DNA of 64,000 bases from Rhodoferax sp. (GCF_030653815.1 NZ_JAURYQ010000038.1:1-64000), one strand, 5' to 3'; counted from the first letter of the stretch, positions 27,031 to 36,387 are shown. The notes: generated by a model not told the origin, from the letters alone. Made by a program: numbers and translations.

Positions 27031-27840
27031 ATGACGGCGGCCTTGGCGTTGCAGGACGTGGCCTGCACCTTTGTCAGCAAGGACCAGCCCGGCCAGCGCT
27101 ACACCGCGGTCCAGCAGGTGGACCTGACGGTGGCGGCGGGCGAGTTTGTCAGCGTGGTCGGGCCCACCGGCTGCGGCAAAAGCACGCTGCTCAATGTGGG
27201 CGCCGGCCTGCTGGTGCCCAGCACCGGCTCGGTCACGGTGTTCGGCCAGCCGCTGACCGGCATCAACCAACGCGCCGGTTACATGTTCCAGGCCGACAGC
27301 CTGATGCCCTGGCGCACCGCGCTGGCCAACGTGTCGGCCGGTTTGCAGTTTCACGGCGTTGCCGAGCGCGAGGCCGCCGCCCAGGCCGATGACTGGCTGC
27401 GCCGCGTGGGTCTGGGTGGTTTTGGTGACCGCTACCCGCACCAGATGAGCGGCGGCATGCGCAAACGCGTGAGCCTGGCGCAGACTCTGGTGCTCGACCC
27501 CGACATCATTTTGATGGACGAGCCGTTTTCGGCGCTGGACATCCAGACCCGTCAGCTCATGGAAAACGAGTTGCTTGAGATTTGGCAGGCCAAGAAAAAG
27601 GCCGTGTTGTTCATCACCCACGACCTCGACGAGGCCATTGCCATGAGCGACCGCGTGGTGGTGATGAGCGCCGGGCCTGGCAGCCGCCTGATAGGCGACT
27701 TCCCCATTGACATCGAGCGCCCGCGCGACGTGGCCGAGATCAAGACCTCGCCGCGCTTTTTGCAACTGCACAAGGCGATTTGGGACGTGCTGCGCGAAGA
27801 GGTGCTCAAGGGTTACCAGCAACAGTTGAAAGCGGCCTGA
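27031..27840 (+). CDS. ABC transporter ATP-binding protein (SsuB/TauB-like)
   Basis: ATPase of the importer. The start is the ATG at 27031; the track ORF overlaps the binding-protein gene. Walker A is GPTGCGKST, the Q-loop YMFQADSLMPW, signature MSGGMRKRVSLAQ, Walker B ILMDEPFSALD and H-loop LFITHDLDEA. FQ(A/K)DxLMPWRTALxNV is characteristic of nitrate/sulfonate/bicarbonate-type ATPases. 269 residues. Confidence 0.92.
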   Translation: MTAALALQDVACTFVSKDQPGQRYTAVQQVDLTVAAGEFVSVVGPTGCGKSTLLNVGAGLLVPSTGSVTVFGQPLTGINQRAGYMFQADSLMPWRTALANVSAGLQFHGVAEREAAAQADDWLRRVGLGGFGDRYPHQMSGGMRKRVSLAQTLVLDPDIILMDEPFSALDIQTRQLMENELLEIWQAKKKAVLFITHDLDEAIAMSDRVVVMSAGPGSRLIGDFPIDIERPRDVAEIKTSPRFLQLHKAIWDVLREEVLKGYQQQLKAA

Positions 27841-27844
27841 AACC

Positions 27845-28672
27845 ATGTGGAAATTGATCAAGCCGCACGGCGGTAATTTGTGGCTCTGGCAAGTGGGCCT
27901 GCTGCTGGCGCTGTTTGCCTTCTGGCATGTGATGACGGTACCGGGTCTGATCCCGCCGATGATGTTTGACAACGACAGTCAGGCCGCTTTTTTCTTTGGT
28001 GAACCACTCAAGGTGGCCGAACGCATCTGGGCCTGGTTTGTCACGGATGCCGACATCTACCAGCACCTGGGCGTGACGCTGGCCGAGACCATGATGGCCT
28101 TTGCCGTGGGCGCCGGGCTGGGCCTGGGTGGTGGGCTGTGGCTGGCGCTGGCGCCCATGGCGTCCGCCATTCTGGAGCCCTACATCAAGGCCATGAACGC
28201 CATGCCGCGCATCATTCTGGCGCCCATTTTTTCGGTCTGGTTCGGGCTGGGCATGGGCTCCAAGGTGGCACTGGGTGTGACGCTGGTGTTTTTCATCGTG
28301 TTTTTCAATGTTTACCAAGGCGTGAAAGAAGTGAGCCCGGTGGTGCTGGCCAATGCCCGCATGCTGGGTGCGGATGCGCGCCAGCTGCTGCGCCACGTTT
28401 ATCTGCCCAGCGCCACCAGCTGGGTTTTCAGCTCCTTGCACACCAGCGTTGGACTGGCGTTTGTGGGTGCCGTGGTGGGCGAGTACCTGGGCTCCAGCCA
28501 GGGCGTGGGGTATTTGATTTTGCAGGCCGAGGGCAGCTTTGACATCAACACCGTGATGGCCGGCATCGTGGTGCTGACCGCCTTTGCGCTGGTGCTTGAC
28601 AGCCTGGTGGGCAAGGTGGAAAAACGCCTGATGAAGTGGCAACCCAAGTCCGGGGAGACCGAGAAGCTTTAG
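27845..28672 (+). CDS. ABC transporter permease (SsuC/TauC-like)
   Basis: Membrane subunit of the same importer, 275 residues, 4 bp after the ATPase. The BPD-type coupling segment is present (EPYIKAMNAMPRIILAPIFSVWFGLGMGSKVALG), with hydrophobic spans on either side (LGVTLAETMMAFAVGAGLGLGGGLWLAL; TVMAGIVVLTAFALVLDSLVG). The 3' end overlaps the convergent PduO-type gene by 4 bp, so no dedicated terminator separates them. Confidence 0.9.
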   Translation: MWKLIKPHGGNLWLWQVGLLLALFAFWHVMTVPGLIPPMMFDNDSQAAFFFGEPLKVAERIWAWFVTDADIYQHLGVTLAETMMAFAVGAGLGLGGGLWLALAPMASAILEPYIKAMNAMPRIILAPIFSVWFGLGMGSKVALGVTLVFFIVFFNVYQGVKEVSPVVLANARMLGADARQLLRHVYLPSATSWVFSSLHTSVGLAFVGAVVGEYLGSSQGVGYLILQAEGSFDINTVMAGIVVLTAFALVLDSLVGKVEKRLMKWQPKSGETEKL

Positions 28673-29241
28673 CTGCCCTGCAAAATCCGCTCGCTCTTCC
28701 AGTACACGTCATCCCCCACGCTGCCGTCGGTGCGGTAGCGGTTGAGCACGCGGGCCAGCACAAACATCAGATCCGACAAGCGGTTGAGGTAATGCCGGGG
28801 CGTGTCTTTCAGCGCCTCCTGGCCATCGAGCGCCACCACGGCGCGCTCGGCGCGGCGGGCCACGGTGCGGCAGACATGGGCCAGGGCGGCGGCGCGGGTG
28901 CCGGCGGGCAGGATGAATTCCTGCAGGCGCGGCAAGGCCTCGTTGTGCTGCGCCAGCGCGTTGTCCAAGACCAGTACCGCGTCGGCCTTGAGCAACTCAA
29001 AGCCCGGGATCGACAGTTCGCCGCCCAGGTTGAACAACTCGTGCTGGACTTCGACCAACAGGGCGCGCACGTCGTCGGGCATGGCCTCGCACAGCAGCAC
29101 GCCGATGTTGGAGTTGAGCTCGTCAACGTCGCCCATGGCGTGCACGCGCAAGCTGTTTTTGGAAACGCGGGTGTTGTCACCCAGGCCGGTGGTGCCGTTG
29201 TCCCCGGTGCGGGTGGCGATTTGTGTCAGTCGGTTGCCCAT
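28669..29241 (-). CDS. Cob(I)alamin adenosyltransferase, PduO type
   Basis: Converts cob(I)alamin and ATP to adenosylcobalamin. 190 residues with the PduO signature: the N-terminal ATP loop TRTGDNGTTGLGDNTRVSK, the helix DVDELNSNIGVLL, and the C-terminal RTVARRAERAVVAL...YLNRLSDLMFVLARVLNR. Cytoplasmic, trimeric in the family. It is convergent with the ABC permease and divergent from the D-lactate dehydrogenase gene. No B12-dependent enzyme is in the window. Confidence 0.93.
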   Translation of the reverse strand: MGNRLTQIATRTGDNGTTGLGDNTRVSKNSLRVHAMGDVDELNSNIGVLLCEAMPDDVRALLVEVQHELFNLGGELSIPGFELLKADAVLVLDNALAQHNEALPRLQEFILPAGTRAAALAHVCRTVARRAERAVVALDGQEALKDTPRHYLNRLSDLMFVLARVLNRYRTDGSVGDDVYWKSERILQGS

Positions 29242-29304
29242 GGTTCAGCTCTCAAAAAAGTGGAAAGACGCTTTGTGTAACGCACTGGTGAGGGCGCATT
29301 TGAG

Positions 29305-29321
29305 GATAATGATTGATTATC
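29305..29321. promoter_or_regulatory. Inverted repeat upstream of D-lactate dehydrogenase
   Basis: GATAAT-GATTG-ATTATC, perfect 6-bp arms, ending 13 nt before the TTG start at 29335. GATAAT could also be a -10 box. It resembles two Fur hexamers but lacks the full 19-bp array, so I only call it an operator-like palindrome. Confidence 0.35.
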
Positions 29322-29334
29322 ACGGAGACCCATC

Positions 29335-30750
29335 TTGAACGCACCCGCCCCTTCGTTACACCCGGAAATTGACAGCCGCCCGGTACCCGCCGCCTTGTTG
29401 CAAGCTCTTTCAGAGCGCTTTGGCGCGCAGTACTCCGCGGCGCTGGTGGTGCGCGAGCAACATGGCCGGGACGAGTCGTCCTTCAGCGTGCCACCGCCCG
29501 CAGCCGTGGTGTTTGCCGAATGCACGCAGGATGTGGCGGATGCCGTCAAGCTGGCTGCGCAGTTCAAGGTGCCGGTGATTCCTTTTGGCGTCGGCTCGTC
29601 GCTGGAAGGCCATTTGCTGGCGGTGCAGGGTGGTATCAGCATTGATGTGGGTCGCATGAACCAGGTGCTGGCCATCAACGCCGAGGACCTGACGGTGACA
29701 GTGCAGGCTGGCGTGACGCGCAAGCAGCTCAACGAGGCGGTCAAGTCGACCGGCCTGTTTTTTCCAGTGGACCCGGGGGCCGATGCCACGCTGGGCGGCA
29801 TGGCGGCTACGCGCGCCAGCGGCACCAACGCCGTGCGTTACGCCACCATGCGCGAAAACGTGCTGGCGCTGGAAGTGGTCACGGCCCGTGGCGAAGTGAT
29901 GCGCACCGGCACGCGTGCCAAGAAGTCCAGCGCGGGCTACGACCTCACGCGCCTCATGGTGGGCAGCGAGGGCACGCTGGGCGTGATCACCGAAGTCACG
30001 GTCAAACTCTTTCCGCTGCCCGAGGCGGTGATGGCCGCCACCTGCTCGTTCAACAGCCTGGCCGATGCCGTCAACACCACCATTCACATCATCCAGATGG
30101 GTGTACCAATTGCGCGCTGCGAGCTGCTTGACGCCAACACCATTCGTATCGTCAACAAGCACTCGAATCTGAGCCTGCGCGAGGGTGCCATGCTGCTGAT
30201 GGAATTTCATGGCTCGCCCGCCAGCGTGCAGGAGCAGGTCGACACCGTGCAGACCATTGCCAGCGACTTTGGCGGCCAGACCTTTGAGTGGGCCAGCACG
30301 CCCGAGGCGCGCACCAAGCTCTGGACGGCGCGGCACAACGCCTACTACGCCGGCATCCAGTCGCGCCCGGGCTGCAAGGTCATCACCAGCGACACCTGTG
30401 TGCCGATTTCGAAACTGGCCGACGCGCTGCTGGACTCGGTGCTTGAGGCGCAAGCCAGCGGCATCCCGTACTTTCTGGTCGGCCATGTGGGCGACGGCAA
30501 TTTCCACATGGGCTACCTGATCGACCCCGATTCAGCCACCGAGCGCGCCACCGCCGAACAGCTCAATAGTCAGCTGGTACAGCGCGCACTGAACCTGGGC
30601 GGCACCTGCACCGGCGAGCACGGCGTGGGCCTGCACAAAATGGACTTCCTGGTGCAGGAAGCGGGTGTCGGGGCCATTGCCATGATGCGCGCCATCAAGC
30701 AGGCGCTGGACCCCGACAACGTGATGAACCCGGGCAAGATTTTCAGGTAG
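29335..30750 (+). CDS. FAD-linked D-lactate dehydrogenase (cytochrome type)
   Basis: Oxidises D-lactate (or a related 2-hydroxy acid) and feeds electrons to the respiratory chain. The TTG start is supported by GGAGA 7 nt upstream. The FAD_binding_4 domain spans about 50-230 (PVIPFGVGSSLEGHLLAVQGGISIDVGRMN; DPGADATLGGMAATRASGTNAVRYA; MVGSEGTLGVITEVTVKL), followed by the FAD-oxidase C domain with HVGDGNFHMGYLID and CTGEHGVGLHKMDFL. 471 residues matches mitochondrial-type LDHD. GlcD-type glycolate oxidase is the alternative, but glcE/glcF are absent nearby. Confidence 0.88.
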   Translation: MNAPAPSLHPEIDSRPVPAALLQALSERFGAQYSAALVVREQHGRDESSFSVPPPAAVVFAECTQDVADAVKLAAQFKVPVIPFGVGSSLEGHLLAVQGGISIDVGRMNQVLAINAEDLTVTVQAGVTRKQLNEAVKSTGLFFPVDPGADATLGGMAATRASGTNAVRYATMRENVLALEVVTARGEVMRTGTRAKKSSAGYDLTRLMVGSEGTLGVITEVTVKLFPLPEAVMAATCSFNSLADAVNTTIHIIQMGVPIARCELLDANTIRIVNKHSNLSLREGAMLLMEFHGSPASVQEQVDTVQTIASDFGGQTFEWASTPEARTKLWTARHNAYYAGIQSRPGCKVITSDTCVPISKLADALLDSVLEAQASGIPYFLVGHVGDGNFHMGYLIDPDSATERATAEQLNSQLVQRALNLGGTCTGEHGVGLHKMDFLVQEAGVGAIAMMRAIKQALDPDNVMNPGKIFR

Positions 30751-30772
30751 CCCGGATTGTCACCCGGGCTAC
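30747..30772. terminator. Bidirectional hairpin between convergent genes
   Basis: Perfect 9-bp stem GTAGCCCGG/CCGGGCTAC with an 8-nt loop. It contains the stop codons of both the D-lactate dehydrogenase and the FKBP gene. No T-tract, so termination strength is uncertain. Confidence 0.5.
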
Positions 30773-31212
30773 TTGCCGTTGATCGCCAGCAGCTCGACTT
30801 CAAACAGCAGCGTCGCGTTGGGCGGAATCACCCCACCGGCACCGCGTGAGCCATAGGCGATGGACGCGGGACAGGTCAGCTTGGCCTTGCCGCCGACCTT
30901 CATGCGCTGCACTCCTTCGGTCCAGCACGGAATGACGTTGCTTAAGGGGAATTCAATCGCCTTGTTGCGCTTGTACGAGCTGTCGAATTCCTTGCCGTCC
31001 GGGAAGGTGCCTCGGTAATTGACCTTGACGGTGTCACTGGCCTTGGGGCTGGCGCCGCTGCCGTCCTTGACCGACTTGTAGACCAGACCGCTGGCGGTGA
31101 CCACGGCACCGGCTTCCTTGGCGGCGGCCGCCAGCGTGGCGTCAGTGGCGTGGCTGGCAGTGGCAAAAGACAGGGTGGCGGTCAGAAGGGCGAGGGGAAG
31201 AAAGTTTTTCAT
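30769..31212 (-). CDS. FKBP-type peptidyl-prolyl isomerase, exported
   Basis: Catalyses cis-trans isomerisation of X-Pro bonds in the periplasm. The start is the ATG at 31212 (MKNFLPLALLTATLSFATASHA, cleavable signal); the longer track ORF is unsupported. The FKBP domain covers nearly all the mature protein: DTVKVNYRGTFPDGKEFDSSYKRN, FPLSNVIPCWTEGVQRMKVGGKAKLTCPASIAYGSRGAGGVIPPNATLLFEVELL. The active-site residues (Y, F, D, W, Y) are retained. Short (147 aa) with no N-terminal FkpA-like dimerisation domain. Confidence 0.92.
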   Translation of the reverse strand: MKNFLPLALLTATLSFATASHATDATLAAAAKEAGAVVTASGLVYKSVKDGSGASPKASDTVKVNYRGTFPDGKEFDSSYKRNKAIEFPLSNVIPCWTEGVQRMKVGGKAKLTCPASIAYGSRGAGGVIPPNATLLFEVELLAINGK

Positions 31213-31267
31213 GGGGTTGGCGCTTGCGGGTTGAGGTACTTGTGTAAAAAAATGGGAATGACAGGGT

Positions 31268-32503
31268 TTACAAACTGGCCGCCGGCATGGACAAAATGCG
31301 TTCATCCAGCCAGCGCGGGCGGTCGTCGTTGTTGATGACCAGGCCCAAGGGGCAATTGTGAGTGTTGATAAATTCAGATAGCGACCGCAGCGCGCGTTTG
31401 TCGCCATGCTGATTGAGTTTGATTTCAACGGGCAGCAGGTCACTGGGGCCAAACCGACCCTGCAGAATCAGGTCAATTTCTGCGCCACCACGGGTGCGGT
31501 AGTGATAAGGCTGCACTTCAAGCCCCGCATTTTCGAATCCTCTGAGCAGCGTTTCCACCACCATGCCCTCCCACGATTTGCCCGCCACCGGATGCGTGCG
31601 CAACATTTGCGCATCAGGAATGCGCAGCAATCGATGCAGCAAGCCGCTGTCGCGCAAATAGCCCTTGGGATGTTTGACCAACTGCTTGGCGGTGGATTGA
31701 TCCCAGGCGGGTATGTGCCGCCACAGAAAGGTGTCGTTGGCAATGGCCAGCCAGTCGCGCACCGTGGGTTCGCTCACGCCCAGGGTTCGGGCGATGTCGG
31801 CGTTGTTGAGAATGTTGCCGGAATGTTGGCTCAGCACGGTGATGAATTGGCGAAAGCGATCCCGATTGAGCCCGGGGAACAAGGCGGCAATGTCGCGCAG
31901 CAAATACGAATCAAGGTAATTGCGCTGCCACAGTGCGCGGAATTCGTCACTGGTGCTTAACCATGGCTCGGGGTAGCCACCGGCAAACCAGTAGTCACTG
32001 ACCTGTTGTGCGCTCAAGTTGGGTGCGGCGGCGGCCATCACGTCTGCCAACGGGGCGCCTTGGGTGAGCAAGCCGTAGAGCCTGGATGGCGCCTGTTGCC
32101 AGGCTTCCGATAAAGACAGGGGCGCCATTTCCGCCCGGGCCACGCGACCGGCCAGACTTTCGGAAATCTGACTCACCAGTTGGGGTGAACTGGAGCCCGA
32201 GAGCAAAAAACGGCCTTTTTGCGAGCGATTGCTGTCAATGGCCACTCGCAGCGCGGCAAACAAGGACGGTGCCAATTGCGCTTCATCCACGATCAGTTTT
32301 TGCGGGTGCAGGCGCAGGAACAGGTCCGGGTCGGCCAGCACCTGCTGGCGGTCGGCCGAGTTCTCCATGTCAAAGCGTTGCCAGTCGTCGCCCAGTGTGC
32401 GTAGCAGGGTCGTCTTGCCACATTGGCGCACGCCCGTGAGCACCACGCACGGGAAATGCGTCAACAAGGTCTCAAGGTGTTTTTGGAGATGGCGGGCTAA
32501 CAT
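31268..32503 (-). CDS. AAA ATPase with DUF4143 (archaeal-type ATPase family)
   Basis: 411 residues from the ATG at 32503 (MLARHLQKHLETLL); the track begins three codons earlier at a TTG. Walker A is GVRQCGKTTLL, Walker B LIVDEAQ, sensor-like LLSGSSSPQL. The C-terminal half is DUF4143, with the HTH-like NNADIARTLGVSEPTVRDWLAI and the nuclease-fold-like RTRGGAEIDLILQG...LLPVEIKL. These proteins are often horizontally acquired and of unknown role. It sits beside a repeat-filled gap with a perfect palindrome next to its start, consistent with a mobile or accessory gene. Confidence 0.85.
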   Translation of the reverse strand: MLARHLQKHLETLLTHFPCVVLTGVRQCGKTTLLRTLGDDWQRFDMENSADRQQVLADPDLFLRLHPQKLIVDEAQLAPSLFAALRVAIDSNRSQKGRFLLSGSSSPQLVSQISESLAGRVARAEMAPLSLSEAWQQAPSRLYGLLTQGAPLADVMAAAAPNLSAQQVSDYWFAGGYPEPWLSTSDEFRALWQRNYLDSYLLRDIAALFPGLNRDRFRQFITVLSQHSGNILNNADIARTLGVSEPTVRDWLAIANDTFLWRHIPAWDQSTAKQLVKHPKGYLRDSGLLHRLLRIPDAQMLRTHPVAGKSWEGMVVETLLRGFENAGLEVQPYHYRTRGGAEIDLILQGRFGPSDLLPVEIKLNQHGDKRALRSLSEFINTHNCPLGLVINNDDRPRWLDERILSMPAASL

Positions 32504-32512
32504 TAGTGTCAA

Positions 32513-32533
32513 TTCTAAACTCGCTGTTTAGAA
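32513..32533. promoter_or_regulatory. Perfect 8-bp inverted repeat before the DUF4143 ATPase
   Basis: TTCTAAAC and GTTTAGAA around TCGCT, beginning 10 bp upstream of the ATG at 32503. It could be an operator or a leader hairpin that hides the ribosome site; the start has no good Shine-Dalgarno. Confidence 0.5.
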
Positions 32534-32587
32534 AATACATTATTCTTTTGCTCACCAAAACGTATGTCTGGGTGATGAAAGAAAAAC

Positions 32588-32805
32588 GTCATTGCGAGCC
32601 GCCCGTATCCGGCCCGCTACCGCACACGGACCTTGAACATGCGTTGTCATGCCGGGCTCGACCCGGCATCCAGGAAGTCCGGGGTTCATGGATTGCGGGT
32701 CGTAGCCCGCAATGACAAGCTGTTCATGGAAAGTCGCGCAGCGACGCGGCAAAACAGGCAATCTGGGGCCATGGATTGCTTCACTGCGTTCGCAATAACG
32801 ATGAT
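32588..32805. repeat. Cluster of short palindromic repeats in a 538-bp gene-free gap
   Basis: The gap 32504-33041 has no convincing gene. It holds at least four elements: GTCATTGCGAG (32588-32598), a TGCCGGG/CCCGGCA hairpin (32650-32668), CATGGATTGCGGG...CCCGCAATGACA (32687-32716, 8-bp stem) and CCATGGATTGC...CGCAATAACGATGA (about 32770-32805). These are the same CATGGATTGC/GCAATGAC-type ends seen near 55150, 58100 and 61650. From about 32810 to 33010 I see only minor stems. Confidence 0.65.
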
Positions 32806-33018
32806 CTTTCACGCTAAAAAGCATATGTTCGTTCAAGCTGATGCCGATGCGGTGGATGGAAGCCACTGCACCAAGGTGCAAGGTCGCCTTGTCCGCTGGG
32901 CTGCACCAGGGTTGCTTGGTTGCAGGTTTTGCGCAATGACACGGAAAAAATTGGCAGCAACATATTTAGCACTGCCCGGTCGCGCTGCATGAGGTAGCGC
33001 CAATAGCCCTCGCCTTAA

Positions 33019-33033
33019 CCCTCTTCCAGAGGG
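33019..33033 (-). terminator. Small hairpin after the EamA gene
   Basis: CCCTCT-TCC-AGAGGG lies 9 bp beyond the stop of the EamA-family gene on the minus strand. The tail is TTAAGG, so it is a weak candidate. Confidence 0.35.
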
Positions 33034-33041
33034 ATGAAACC

Positions 33042-33941
33042 TTACACCTCGCTCACGACTTTTTCGCTCAGCTCGGCCTGCCTCTGCGCCCGGTTTTCGT
33101 GGAAGAAAATCGCCAGCCCCGCGCTGACGATGAGCGCGGCGCCGCCCAGAGCGGCGGGCGTTGGCACATCGCCCCAGACCAGGTAGCCCAGGGCCATGGC
33201 CCAGACGATGGCGGTGTACTGGAACGGCGCCACCACATTGGCCGGTGCCAGTTTGACGGCGTGGTTGAGCATGAAGTGCGCCGTGGTGGCGACGACGCCC
33301 AGCAGGCAGATCAGGCCGAACGCAAGCGGGCTGGGCGAGACCCAGCTCAGCGGCAGCGTGACTGCGCCGGCCAGGGCCACGCCCGAGGTCTGCAGCGTGA
33401 TCAGGTGAAAGCCGTTGCTGGCGCGCAGGCGACGCGCCAGGATCATCATCAGGGCCAGCGAGAAGCTGCCGGCCAGCGCCATCAGGGCTGGCAGCGTGAG
33501 GGCGGCGGCGCTGGGCGGAAAGATCAGCACCACCCCGGCAAAGCCGACGGCCACCGCCACCCAGCGCGCCAGCCCGACCCGTTCACCGAGAAAAACCACC
33601 GACAGCAGGGTGACGAAAATCGGCGAGGCCAGGTAGAACATGAAGACATCGGCCAGCGGCAGGTGGCGCACCGCCAGATAGAACAAGGCAACCTCGGCCA
33701 CCACCAGCGTCACGCGCAGGGCTTGCAGCCCGGGCTGTTCGATGCGGAACAGGCCAGCCAGCAGACCCTGGCGCCAGAGGTAGGGCAGCAGGATGAGCAA
33801 GGCGGCGGCACTGCGGACAGCCAGGATCTGGCCGACGGGATAGTCCGCGACCAGCCACTTGCCGATGGCGTCGTTGAGCGTGAACAGAAACATGCCGCCA
33901 AGCATCAACAGGATGCCGGCGAGGTGGGGTTTGATCTTCAT
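33042..33941 (-). CDS. DMT-superfamily EamA transporter
   Basis: 299 residues with ten hydrophobic segments arranged as two EamA repeats, from GILLMLGGMFLFTLNDAIGKWLV to PAALGGAALIVSAGLAIFFHENR. The LADVFMFYLASPIFVTLLSVVFLGERVG segment is the conserved end of the first repeat, and APFQYTAIVWAMALGYLVWGDVP that of the second. EamA proteins export metabolites or amino acids; this one gives no substrate clue. It stands alone between two gene-free gaps. Confidence 0.9.
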   Translation of the reverse strand: MKIKPHLAGILLMLGGMFLFTLNDAIGKWLVADYPVGQILAVRSAAALLILLPYLWRQGLLAGLFRIEQPGLQALRVTLVVAEVALFYLAVRHLPLADVFMFYLASPIFVTLLSVVFLGERVGLARWVAVAVGFAGVVLIFPPSAAALTLPALMALAGSFSLALMMILARRLRASNGFHLITLQTSGVALAGAVTLPLSWVSPSPLAFGLICLLGVVATTAHFMLNHAVKLAPANVVAPFQYTAIVWAMALGYLVWGDVPTPAALGGAALIVSAGLAIFFHENRAQRQAELSEKVVSEV

Positions 33942-34255
33942 GGGTGCTGGGTTCAGAGGGTTGATGCTGGCATCCTATCAAGCGGATAGGAAATTCAACC
34001 GCATGAGGCGAAGCATGGTACGGGTTTTGGGCGTGAAATTACTGCGGTGTCCTAAATTCTGAACACGCGCAGCCAATTGCCGGCTGCGCCGCCAGATCCC
34101 AGTCCGGCTCGTTTTGCACCCCGTCATCCATCGGCGCATCACCGCCCACAGGTAATACGCTGGGCGCTTGGGTGGCACGGTTTGAACGAATTCGAGTGCC
34201 TGCTGTGGAGCGCGCAAATTGGTCACCGCTATGCTTGGTAACACACCCTGGCAGC
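33942..34255. other. Gene-free gap, possible decayed ORF
   Basis: About 310 bp between the EamA gene and the htpG terminator. Overlapping minus-strand frames (34039-34257 and 33978-34244) give protein-like stretches, for example DAPMDDGVQNEPDWDLAAQP in one, but neither has a ribosome site or a recognisable full domain. It may be the tail of a broken gene or mobile element; I cannot identify it. Confidence 0.25.
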
Positions 34256-34293
34256 AAAAAACCCCCGTCAGTCGCCAGGACCGAGGGGGTTTT
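34256..34293 (-). terminator. Intrinsic terminator of htpG
   Basis: On the minus strand AAAACCCCC and GGGGGTTTT form a 9-bp stem, followed by further T residues before GCTGCC, 38 bp after the htpG stop. The A-tract on the other side lets it work in both directions. Confidence 0.75.
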
Positions 34294-34330
34294 GATGGCT
34301 TAGGTGTCTGGGGCAGACAGCCGGGCTGCC

Positions 34331-36319
34331 TTACACCAGCAGCGCGTTCACCCGCTTGACATAAGCCGCCGGATCAGCGGGCAGGCCGCCTTCGGCCAGC
34401 AGGGCCTGGTCGAACAAGATGTGAGCCAGGTCATTGAAGTGCACCGAGCCGTCGAGCTTTTTCACCAGCGGATGTTCGGCATTGACTTCGAGCACCGGTT
34501 TCACGTCAGGGGCGGCCTGGCCGGCCTGCTTGAGCATGCGCGCCAGCTGCGTGCTCATGCCGTGGTCCTGCACCACCAGGCAGGCCGGTGAGTCGACCAG
34601 ACGCGTGGTCACGCGCACGTCTTCGGCCTTGTCCTTCAGCGCTTCCTTGAGTTTGGCCAGCATCGGCTTGAAGGTCTCGGCGGCCTCTTCGGCGGCTTTT
34701 TTCTCGGTTTCGTCCTGCAGCTTGCCCAGGTCGACGGCGCCCTTGGCCACGCTTTGCAGCGGGGTTCCGTCGAAGTCCTGCAGGTAGTTCAGCGCCCATT
34801 CGTCAACGCGGTCGGTCATCAGGAGCACTTCGATGCCCTTCTTTTTGAACACTTCCAGCTGCGGGCTGTTTTTGGCAGCGGCCGCGTTGTCGGCGGTGAT
34901 GTAGTAGATGGCTTCCTGGCCCTCTTTCATGCGCGCCTTGTAGTCGGCAAATGAGACGCTTGCAGCGTCCGAAATGCTGCTGGAAAAACGCAGCAGCTTG
35001 GCGATGCGGTCCTTGTTGGCGTAGTCCTCGCCCAGGCCTTCCTTGAGCACGGCGCCGAATTCGTTGTAGAACTTGGTGTATTTGCCCGCATTGGCGGCAG
35101 CCTCAGCCTTGCCTTCCTCGCTGACCACATCGGTCACGCCTTCTGCCGTGGTGGTGGCCTCCGGCAGCTTGTCGTTCTTGGCCAGGTCTTCGAGCATGCC
35201 CAGCACGCGCTTGGTGCAGCCTTCGCGGATGGCTTTCACGTCGCGGCTTTCCTGCAGCAGTTCGCGGCTCACGTTGAGTGGCAGGTCGCTGGAGTCGACC
35301 ACGCCCTTGACAAAACGCAGGTAGGTCGGCAACAGCGCCTCGGCGTCGTCCATGATGAAGACGCGTTTGACATACAGCTTGACGCCCGCCGATTTTTCGC
35401 GGTTGTACAGGTCCATCGGCGCTTTGCCGGGAATGTACAGCAGTTGGGTGTACTCGGTGCTGCCTTCGACACGGTTGTGGGTGTGCGCCAGGGGCGCCTC
35501 GAAGTCGTGGCTGATTTGCTTGTAGAACTCGTCGTATTGCTCCTGGGTGATGTCTTTCTTGGCGCGTGCCCAGATGGCGTTGGCTTTGTTGACGGTTTCC
35601 CATTCGCCGGTCTTGACCATGGCGCCCGGCTGGCGGCCACCGTTCTCGTCGCTCGGGTTGATGAGTTCGCCGTCTTTCCACTCTTCCTTTTCCATCAGGA
35701 TGGGCAGGCTGATGTGGTCCGAGTACTTGTTGATGATGCCCTTGACTTTCCAGGCGCTCGCGTAATCCATCGAATCGTCGCGCAGGTGCAAAATCACGCT
35801 GGTGCCGCGCTCGGCACGGGTGATGTTTTCCACCTCGAAGTCGCCGGCGCCACCGCTGATCCAGCGCACGCCTTCATCAGCTTTCATGCCGGCGCGGCGG
35901 GATTCGACGGTGATCTTGTCGGCCACGATAAAGCCCGAGTAAAAGCCCACGCCGAACTGACCAATCAATTGCGAGTCGGCCTTCTGGTCACCACTGAGCT
36001 TGCTCACAAAGTCCTTGGTGCCGCTCTTGGCAATGGTGCCGAGGTGGTCGATGGCTTCCTGCGTGCTCATGCCGATGCCGTTGTCGGTGATGGTGAGCGT
36101 CTTGGCGTCCTTGTCAAAGCTGACCTTGACCTTGAGTTCGGTGTCGTTTTCGTACAGACCGCCGTCGTTGATGGCCTCAAAGCGCAGCTTGTCGCAGGCG
36201 TCTGACGCGTTGCTGATGAGCTCGCGCAGGAAAATTTCCTTGTTGGAGTACAGCGAGTGAGTCACGAGGTGCAGCAGTTGCGCGACTTCGGCCTGGAAGG
36301 AAAGGGTTTGTTTGGTCAT
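34331..36319 (-). CDS. htpG: HtpG, Hsp90-family molecular chaperone
   Basis: ATP-dependent chaperone of 662 residues. The N-domain carries the GHKL ATP site: [57 protein letters not shown] and [11 protein letters not shown]. The middle domain has the catalytic-loop Arg region ([23 protein letters not shown]). The C-domain ends [28 protein letters not shown], without the eukaryotic MEEVD. The start is well placed at [20 protein letters not shown] sigma-32-like promoter lies upstream and a strong terminator downstream, so it is monocistronic. Confidence 0.97.
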   Translation of the reverse strand: MTKQTLSFQAEVAQLLHLVTHSLYSNKEIFLRELISNASDACDKLRFEAINDGGLYENDTELKVKVSFDKDAKTLTITDNGIGMSTQEAIDHLGTIAKSGTKDFVSKLSGDQKADSQLIGQFGVGFYSGFIVADKITVESRRAGMKADEGVRWISGGAGDFEVENITRAERGTSVILHLRDDSMDYASAWKVKGIINKYSDHISLPILMEKEEWKDGELINPSDENGGRQPGAMVKTGEWETVNKANAIWARAKKDITQEQYDEFYKQISHDFEAPLAHTHNRVEGSTEYTQLLYIPGKAPMDLYNREKSAGVKLYVKRVFIMDDAEALLPTYLRFVKGVVDSSDLPLNVSRELLQESRDVKAIREGCTKRVLGMLEDLAKNDKLPEATTTAEGVTDVVSEEGKAEAAANAGKYTKFYNEFGAVLKEGLGEDYANKDRIAKLLRFSSSISDAASVSFADYKARMKEGQEAIYYITADNAAAAKNSPQLEVFKKKGIEVLLMTDRVDEWALNYLQDFDGTPLQSVAKGAVDLGKLQDETEKKAAEEAAETFKPMLAKLKEALKDKAEDVRVTTRLVDSPACLVVQDHGMSTQLARMLKQAGQAAPDVKPVLEVNAEHPLVKKLDGSVHFNDLAHILFDQALLAEGGLPADPAAYVKRVNALLV

Positions 36320-36387
36320 GGGAGGTGCTTGGTTTCAAAAAAATGGGTCACTGCCTGACAGCATCAGGCCCTTCTGAGAAGTTGCTA

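Noticed and set aside
26004-29241. Idea that the ABC importer carries cobalamin because PduO is adjacent
   Set aside because: PduO is convergent, not in the operon, and the binding protein is NMT1/SsuA-like rather than BtuF-like; no cobalamin riboswitch seen.
34039-34257. 72-aa minus-strand ORF as a gene or transposase
   Set aside because: No ribosome site, no complete domain, no inverted repeats; noted only as possible remnant.
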